Positions 61,501 through 64,000 of a stretch of DNA of 64,000 nt are shown one piece after another (the stretch's first letter is position 1; each line of letters begins with the position of its first letter). Under the pieces are notes generated by a model. That model was not told the origin of the DNA, did not search any database, and was given only the letters and a program-made list of their open reading frames with translations. The position numbers were made by a program, and so were the translations under genes. Source of the stretch: SXZD01 sp034680345 (GTDB taxonomy: Bacteria > Pseudomonadota > Gammaproteobacteria > Burkholderiales > Burkholderiaceae_B); NCBI GenBank assembly GCA_034680345.1, contig JAXISZ010000002.1, forward strand, positions 1 to 64,000, given 5' to 3'.

Positions 61501-62169
61501 TTATTCTGTAACCGTTGGTTTTGTTTGGCTTTCAAAGTTTGGAGTCGGTGTTACCACCTTATTTTTTGGGCGTGTTGTGGCTGCTGTACCTACAGGCTTT
61601 TCATTTTGTTGAAGCTCTTTTTTTTCTTGCTGAGCCCGTTCGATTAAAATTAATTTGGATTCTGGGCTGAGCTTTTGGTACTCTTGCCACTGGTTGTGCT
61701 TGTCAGATTTTCCGCTGCTTTGCACGTTTGTAAAATTTTCTCTGGCCAATTTTCTTTGTTGTGGCGTTAGTTTCGCCCATTCTTGCATTTTTTCTCGAAT
61801 GCGTGCTTGGCTTAAAGGGCTCAAGGCGGCGTATTGGTCAGCAACGGAAAGCCATTTTTTCTTTTGTACGTACGACATATCTTCCCAGAAGGGGCGTAAA
61901 GGTTCAAGGGTGTTTTGTTGCGCACGGCTTAAGCTAGTAAATCCGTAGAGTTGGGTGCTCGATGGTACCTGGTTGATGGTAATGGCGGGCGAATTGTTGC
62001 TTGGTGTGGTTGAAACTGGGGGGTTAACTGTTTCAACGGAGTTGTTATCTTGGTATACGCTAATAGGGGTTTCAGCGGCACAGTGAATTGAAAAAGCACA
62101 TAGAAAAACTGAGATATTTAAAATAATCAGATAAGTTGACTGTTTTAAGTGTGAAATTAACTGAGTCAT
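61501..62169 (-). CDS. DUF3106-family exported protein
   Basis: A 222-residue protein with a signal peptide (about 1-31, ending IHCAA) and a helical centre (about 80-185) with repeated patterns: LEPLRPFWEDMSYVQKKKWLSVADQYAALSPLSQARIREKMQEWAKLTPQQRKLARENF. That repeated L(T/S)PxxRxxxR...W motif is typical of DUF3106. It resembles periplasmic stress proteins with helical hairpins, possibly a chaperone-like partner of the sigma/DUF3619 unit (inference). The C-terminal tail is Lys/Thr/Pro-rich. 30 bases after the DUF3619 gene. Confidence 0.82.
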   Translation of the reverse strand: MTQLISHLKQSTYLIILNISVFLCAFSIHCAAETPISVYQDNNSVETVNPPVSTTPSNNSPAITINQVPSSTQLYGFTSLSRAQQNTLEPLRPFWEDMSYVQKKKWLSVADQYAALSPLSQARIREKMQEWAKLTPQQRKLARENFTNVQSSGKSDKHNQWQEYQKLSPESKLILIERAQQEKKELQQNEKPVGTAATTRPKNKVVTPTPNFESQTKPTVTE

Positions 62170-62199
62170 AATTAATAAGAGGTAATTAAAATAATTGAA

Positions 62200-62673
62200 T
62201 TAGATGCGCGTTTCATCTGCGGCATCATCATAGAGAATGCTGGCAGATTCTTGTTGGGCTTGCTCAGGTAGTATGTGGGCGTGTTTTAAATACGCTGAAA
62301 ATCCTTCATCTAAATAGGCGGATATAGGCAATTCATCACCTAACACAAGCGAGTCGATGGTGGCTAGGCGATTGGCTTCGTGGTCAAATTGCGCATCGGT
62401 TATCAAAAATAACCCCAATACCAATGTTAGCGCGGGTATTGCAGTACTTGACCCAAGTAACCATTGATTTAAAAAGCGATTTGTTTTGTTTAAATGTTTC
62501 TTTATTTTTGGTGAAGCGTTCAACAAAGGCGATGATACAGATTTTCTTTGGCGCGCCAATGCTTTCTTGCGAGCTTGTTCCAGCCGTGATTGCACGGGTA
62601 CAGACAGGTTTGTGGTGGCGCGATTAAGCCACTGTCGAACTTGCCAGCCGAAGTGGTCGTCTTGGTTCATCAT
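62200..62673 (-). CDS. DUF3619-family membrane protein, possible anti-sigma factor
   Basis: About 157 residues from ATG 62673 (MMNQDDHFGWQVRQWLNRAT); ATG 62670 is equally possible. The frame is open further upstream only because it runs inside the sigma gene. A cytoplasmic basic region (about 1-70, with LEQARKKALARQRK) is followed by one membrane helix (about 72-92) and a periplasmic acidic tail ending DEGFSAYLKHAHILPEQ. The ATGA overlap with the ECF sigma gene and this one-helix topology are what one expects for an anti-sigma factor, though no zinc-binding HxxxCxxC motif is visible. Role not proven. Confidence 0.75.
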   Translation of the reverse strand: MMNQDDHFGWQVRQWLNRATTNLSVPVQSRLEQARKKALARQRKSVSSPLLNASPKIKKHLNKTNRFLNQWLLGSSTAIPALTLVLGLFLITDAQFDHEANRLATIDSLVLGDELPISAYLDEGFSAYLKHAHILPEQAQQESASILYDDAADETRI

Positions 62674-63230
62674 AAGTGAATTCCTCGTGTTTTCAAGGCA
62701 TGAGCCAGGGTGTGTGTGGCCCGAGAGCAATGTGTTTTGACACTGCCCTCAGAGCAGCCCATGACCGCGGCAGTTTCAGCAATATCCATTTCCTCCCAAT
62801 AACGCAACAAGAATGCTTCGCGTTGACGTTCTGGTAGTTTTTTTATTTCATCTTCAATAATGGCAATAATTTGAGCGCGCTCTAATTCTGTTTCAGCACT
62901 GTTTTGTAATGTGCCAGCGTTGGCCACCAAGGTATCTAAAATGTCATGGTCATTTTCATCGTCTTTAAAGAAAGAGGAAAACAAGCTGGTCCAAGTTGAC
63001 TGAATTTTATGACGTCGGTGGTAGTCGAGCGTTAAATTTTGCAAAATTCGTGTAAAAAGTGGGCCTAACTCTTCAGGCGGGCGGTTGCCATATTTTTCGG
63101 CTAGGCGAATCATGGCTTCTTGAACAAGGTCAAGCGCGGTGTCTTCATTTTTAACAGTGTATAAAGCTTGTTTAAATGCTCGGCGTTCAACGCTCTCTAA
63201 AAAATTAGACAATTCTTGTTCGGTGGCCAT
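62670..63230 (-). CDS. ECF-type RNA polymerase sigma factor
   Basis: A 186-residue sigma-70-family ECF factor. I start at ATG 63230 (MATEQELSNFLESVERRAFKQAL); the 66 codons open upstream do not look like protein. Region 2 has ALDLVQEAMIRLAEKY and ...FTRILQNLTLDYHRRHK; region 4 has LPERQREAFLLRYWEEMDIAETAAVMGCSEGSVKTHCSRATHTLAHAL. The linker (about 85-115) is longer than usual. It overlaps the DUF3619 gene by 4 bases. Probably an envelope or metal stress regulator; its target promoter is unknown. Confidence 0.9.
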   Translation of the reverse strand: MATEQELSNFLESVERRAFKQALYTVKNEDTALDLVQEAMIRLAEKYGNRPPEELGPLFTRILQNLTLDYHRRHKIQSTWTSLFSSFFKDDENDHDILDTLVANAGTLQNSAETELERAQIIAIIEDEIKKLPERQREAFLLRYWEEMDIAETAAVMGCSEGSVKTHCSRATHTLAHALKTRGIHL

Positions 63231-63564
63231 AAGCACTAAAAACGCTTTGCAATTATTGAAATATAATTTTACCCTGAAGGGAGCTTGACCGCCTTTTTTC
63301 GCTTCAGGTATAGTGTAACAATCAATTTTAATTGTCTCTAGTCTAAAAGCATATCCTGTCTTTTTGGTGAAAGACGCGCTTGGGTCTTGCGGGTGTCCGA
63401 CAAGGCCCTTTGCCAACCAGCCTGACACAATCAGGCCGAGTCTGTCAGCGCGCCATGACTGTTCTTGCTTTGTGTAAGTTCAATTTTCAGGCGCCAGGCC
63501 CCACGGCATTGCAGACCTGGAAGGCATCCAATCAATTTCCCGTGGACTTTGAAAGGATCCTAAC

Positions 63565-64000
63565 ATGGAACTTACCGGCGCTGAAATCGTCGTACAATGT
63601 TTAGAAAAAGAAGGTGTAGAGCACGTTTTTGGTTACCCTGGCGGGGCTGTTCTCTATATTTACGACGCCATCTTTAAGCAAGAGCACTTCCAGCACATTT
63701 TAGTGCGTCATGAGCAGGCTGCTGTGCACGCTGCAGATGCATACTCTCGCTCAAGTCAACGTGTTGGTGTGTGTATTGTCACCTCCGGGCCTGGCGTAAC
63801 CAATGCGGTTACGGGTATTGCCACAGCCTATATGGACTCAATCCCAATGGTGATTATTTCTGGTCAGGTGCCAACGCACGCAATAGGCCAAGATGCATTT
63901 CAAGAATGCGATACCGTGGGTATTACCCGTCCATGTGTTAAACACAATTTTTTAGTCAAAGACGTTAAAGATTTGGCTGCCACCATTAAAAAAGCGTTTT
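63565..64000 (+). CDS. ilvI: Acetolactate synthase large subunit, N-terminal part
   Basis: A gene cut by the window end; 145 codons are visible from ATG 63565, with AAGGA 8 bases upstream. The TPP-enzyme N-terminal domain reads MELTGAEIVVQCLEKEGVEH, then VFGYPGGAVLYIYDAIFK, HILVRHEQAAVHAADAYSR (with the catalytic Glu in RHEQ) and GVCIVTSGPGVTNAVTGIATAYMDS. It catalyses the first common step of valine, leucine and isoleucine synthesis. It is divergent from the ECF sigma gene. IlvB and IlvI cannot be separated from this part alone. Confidence 0.94.
   Translation, partial: MELTGAEIVVQCLEKEGVEHVFGYPGGAVLYIYDAIFKQEHFQHILVRHEQAAVHAADAYSRSSQRVGVCIVTSGPGVTNAVTGIATAYMDSIPMVIISGQVPTHAIGQDAFQECDTVGITRPCVKHNFLVKDVKDLAATIKKAF

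Noticed and set aside
63455..63604. Leader peptide or attenuator ORF upstream of ilvI (MTVLALCKF...)
   Set aside because: It overlaps the ilvI start by 40 bases in another frame, lacks a cluster of Ile/Val/Leu codons, and no terminator/antiterminator pair is convincing.

Overview
The window looks like chromosome from a betaproteobacterium of the order Burkholderiales, with base composition that is modest to low in G+C for that group. The placement rests on gene content and order rather than on a search: dusB-fis-purH-ruvC-ruvA-ruvB, ybgC-tolQRAB-pal-cpoB, glyQ-glyS-gmhB, an ECF sigma/DUF3619/DUF3106/RDD block next to an acetolactate synthase gene, a complete isc operon, a lolC-lolD-tatD-comEC row, and Bug/TctC-type tripartite tricarboxylate transporters. 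Most of the window is housekeeping DNA in long co-directional runs.

Left part (1-12.4 kb, minus strand apart from the left edge). Bases 1-140 are the right end of an IS21-family element: the tail of istB, then two 22-base direct repeats and a CA end. Next come relA (synthetase-type active site, no HD hydrolase motif), an alpha/beta hydrolase, and a three-gene Anbu cluster: proteasome-like Anbu, alpha-E and circularly permuted ATP-grasp. These are followed by comEC, a TatD-family nuclease, lolD and lolC. The Anbu cluster is the least understood system here; it lacks the transglutaminase-like gene often found with it and instead has a hydrolase overlapping Anbu by 4 bases.

12.6-18.7 kb (plus strand): an RpfE-type gene, a decayed phd antitoxin relic in which two tryptophan positions have become stop codons, recJ, prfB (with the programmed +1 frameshift) and lysS. 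19-27.8 kb (minus strand): iscR-iscS-iscU-iscA-hscB-hscA-fdx-iscX with an IscR box upstream, then a low-molecular-weight phosphotyrosine phosphatase and uvrB.

28-43.7 kb: tRNA-Asn; a Bug-type binding protein with a premature stop at a conserved position; a tight sulfate uptake operon (sbp-cysT-cysW-cysA-cysB) with a short CysA; a SPOR-like membrane protein; a tRNA-Pro/Arg/His cluster; tctCBA; kup; msrB; an orphan NarL-type regulator; tRNA-Met; and a YeeE/YedE (TsuA-like) sulfur transporter. Sulfur supply (sulfate uptake, possible thiosulfate uptake) and sulfur use (Fe-S assembly) are therefore both represented.

43.7-64 kb (minus strand until the end): the Tol-Pal envelope system, Holliday-junction genes ruvABC, purH, fis, dusB, gmhB, glyQS, gabD, rsmE, and the sigma-factor block. 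Divergent from the latter is the start of an acetolactate synthase large-subunit gene, cut by the window end. tolA carries an 11-base homopolymer inside its coding sequence, a possible slippage site. No CRISPR array, prophage or complete mobile element was seen.
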